DNA from: Bacteroidales bacterium M6
Lineage (GTDB): Bacteria; Bacteroidota; Bacteroidia; Bacteroidales; Muribaculaceae
Assembly: GCA_001689485.1 (NCBI GenBank)
Contig: LUJQ01000011.1
Location: 1-7,620 of the forward strand
Length of the DNA stretch: 7,620 nt
Reading direction: 5' to 3'
Shown here: positions 6,131 to 7,620 of the stretch, in pieces
Layout of the letters: every line of letters begins with the position of its first letter
How positions within the stretch are numbered: the stretch's first letter is position 1
The notes under the pieces: generated by a model
What the model was told of the DNA's origin: nothing
Seen by the model: the letters and a program-made list of their open reading frames with translations, nothing else
The model's database searches: none
Made by a program: the position numbers and the translations under genes

Positions 6131-7490
6131 TCTCGCCATACTGCTTATTGCCTCCCTTCTTGCCGGAGGGTGCTCGGCCGTGCGCCAGTGCAAGGCACCG
6201 CAACTCGACCTCCCGGCAACACTCGCCGGAAACTCAACCGACACAACTACCCTCGCTGACATCGAATGGTGGAAGTTTTACGGCGACAGCGCCCTTTGCC
6301 GTTTAATCCAACGCACGCTCGAAAATAACCGCGACTTACAGGCGGCGGCGGCACGCATCGAGCAGGCTCGCCAAGCCTATCGCGTCGACAAAGCCGACCT
6401 TTTCCCCACTTTGAACGGCTCCGTGGTCGCCAACCGTGAGACAAACGACTATTACGGCGAAAAATTCGTCGGCGACGCACAACATGACCTAAAGGCATCC
6501 CTGAACTGGGAAATAGACCTTTGGGGGAAGTTCCGATGGGGCAAACGAAAAGGTGAAGCCCTGTGGAAAGCTTCGGTGGAGGACGAACGCGCCCTCCGCA
6601 TGAGCCTTATTGCCGAGGTTGCCTCCGCATATTTCAACCTTGTGGCTCTTGACAACGAGCTTGCAATAGTGCGTCGCACTCTTGTAAACCGCCAGGAAGG
6701 TGTGGCAAAGGCAAAACTCCGTTTCGAAGGGGGTCTGACCTCCGAACTCGTCTATCAACAGACCCAGGTCGAATATGCCTCTACAGCTACACTTATCCCT
6801 AATCTTGAAAGCCGCATAAAGGTGACTGAAAACACCATCAGCCTCCTTATGGGGGAATTTCCCGACGAACTCATAGAGCGCAACGCCATCGAGGCCGAAA
6901 TGATGCCGTCAGAACGCCTTCCCCTCGGGCTGCCGTCGCAGTTGTTGGAACGACGTCCCGACCTGCGGAGTGCCGAACTCAACCTCAAGGCTGCAATGGC
7001 CGGGGTCGGGGTGGCATATGCCGACCGGTTTCCAAAGCTCACGTTCAATCTGCAAGGTGGATGGGAGAACAACGAACTTGCCGATTTCTTCAAATCCCCC
7101 TTCTCATATATAGCAGGCAGCCTCGTCGGCCCGATTTTCGATTTCGGTCGTAAACAGGGCAAATACCGCGAAGCCATCGCAGCCTATGAGCAATCACGCC
7201 TCAAATATGAGCAGCAGGTGCTTACCGCATTCAAGGAAGTTGACGACGCCGTAGTGACATACCGCAAGCTCCGCCAGGCAACGTCGCTGAAAACCCACTC
7301 GCGCAACGCCGCTAAAAAATATGTCGATCTCGCCCAGCTGCAATACCGTGCGGGGAGCATCAACTACATCGAGGTGCTCGACGCACAGCGACGCCACTTC
7401 GATGCACAACTAAGCCTCAGCAACGCCCTCCGCGACGAAAACCTGGCGCTTGTGCAGCTCTACAAGGCTCTCGGAGGAGGCTGGCAATAA
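6117..7490 (+). CDS. Outer-membrane efflux channel lipoprotein (NodT/OprM, TolC superfamily)
   Basis: A 457-residue outer-membrane factor that completes the tripartite pump. Residues 1-19 are a lipoprotein signal peptide ending L-L-A-G-G-C, with Cys19 as the lipidation site; Ala at -3 is a slightly unusual lipobox. W-W-K-F-Y-G-D-S-A-L (51-60) is the usual start of the NodT family. Two tandem outer-membrane efflux (OEP) repeats follow, at roughly 60-245 and 265-450. The first contains N-R-D-L-Q-A-A-A-A-R-I-E-Q-A-R and the second L-L-E-R-R-P-D-L-R-S-A-E and G-P-I-F-D-F-G-R; these are long coiled helices plus beta strands that trimerise into a barrel and periplasmic tunnel. ATG 6117 is chosen because it starts directly at the signal peptide and overlaps the pump stop by 14 nt; longer upstream starts would bury the signal. 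Last gene of the operon, followed by a strong terminator hairpin 70 nt later. Family and role are clear; the substrate is not. Confidence 0.97.
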   Translation: MKAINLAILLIASLLAGGCSAVRQCKAPQLDLPATLAGNSTDTTTLADIEWWKFYGDSALCRLIQRTLENNRDLQAAAARIEQARQAYRVDKADLFPTLNGSVVANRETNDYYGEKFVGDAQHDLKASLNWEIDLWGKFRWGKRKGEALWKASVEDERALRMSLIAEVASAYFNLVALDNELAIVRRTLVNRQEGVAKAKLRFEGGLTSELVYQQTQVEYASTATLIPNLESRIKVTENTISLLMGEFPDELIERNAIEAEMMPSERLPLGLPSQLLERRPDLRSAELNLKAAMAGVGVAYADRFPKLTFNLQGGWENNELADFFKSPFSYIAGSLVGPIFDFGRKQGKYREAIAAYEQSRLKYEQQVLTAFKEVDDAVVTYRKLRQATSLKTHSRNAAKKYVDLAQLQYRAGSINYIEVLDAQRRHFDAQLSLSNALRDENLALVQLYKALGGGWQ

Positions 7491-7560
7491 CAGGTCTTTG
7501 GTCATCACCATCATTACGCAACTACGGCTCATCATTTAAACCGGTTGCCAAATCCATTCC

Positions 7561-7620
7561 AATACAAACACAGAACCGGCGATGTGTCACTGGACACACC
7601 GCCGGTTCTGTGTTTGTATT
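7561..7620. terminator. Strong hairpin terminator at the end of the efflux operon
   Basis: The arms 7561-7581 and 7600-7620 pair perfectly over 21 bp. After one A-C mismatch (7582/7599) a further 6 bp (7583-7588 with 7593-7598) close on a 4-nt loop, ACTG. The whole 60 nt is one hairpin. It lies 70 nt after the channel stop codon and, being symmetrical, could terminate transcription from either side; the outer arm gives T-rich ends (GTTTGTATT on +). On the - strand the internal mismatch becomes a G-U pair. Whatever T-tract follows is outside the window. The inner stem shares its core with the hairpin at 1018-1054. Confidence 0.8.

Overview
The window most likely comes from a member of the Bacteroidales (phylum Bacteroidota), possibly near Muribaculaceae, although the genus is a guess. 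Three observations support this. The tRNA gene has a textbook Bacteroidetes promoter (TTTG, 20 nt, TAnnTTTG). Its 3' CCA is not encoded. None of the main start codons has a convincing Shine-Dalgarno sequence. All genes that can be supported lie on the + strand.

Layout: (1) 85-879 encodes a secreted lipoprotein with a head-GIN/DUF2807 beta-ladder of seven Ser-Gly-x-Ser turns. (2) 880-1271 is intergenic, with a terminator-like hairpin (1018-1054), an unconvincing 37-codon ORF and the tRNA promoter. (3) 1272-1345 is a CAT-anticodon tRNA, most likely elongator tRNA-Met, followed by a strong hairpin at 1351-1394. (4) 1395-1704 is a leader region with a candidate promoter, an inverted repeat that could be an operator, and the first copy of a 14-bp direct repeat that brackets the next start codon. 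(5) 1705-7490 is a complete three-gene RND efflux operon: periplasmic adaptor (membrane fusion protein), HAE1-type inner-membrane pump and NodT/OprM-type outer-membrane lipoprotein channel. (6) 7491-7620 is a short spacer ending in a near-perfect 60-nt hairpin that closes the operon at the window edge.

The three operon products should form one tripartite pump. The RND trimer uses proton-motive force to move substrates from the periplasm or inner-membrane outer leaflet. The adaptor, which keeps the R-L-S tip motif, connects it to the channel. The pump and channel genes overlap by 14 nt. A 55-nt gap between adaptor and pump holds a 17-codon ORF whose TGA overlaps the pump ATG. No regulator gene is present, so control must come from elsewhere.

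I see no new defence, mobile or CRISPR system. The points most worth a second look are four. The pump appears to lack the whole phenylalanine-rich drug pocket of AcrB. A possible leader peptide lies inside the operon. Direct and inverted repeats surround the operon promoter and start. A shared hairpin core occurs, in opposite orientation, upstream of the tRNA and at the end of the operon.
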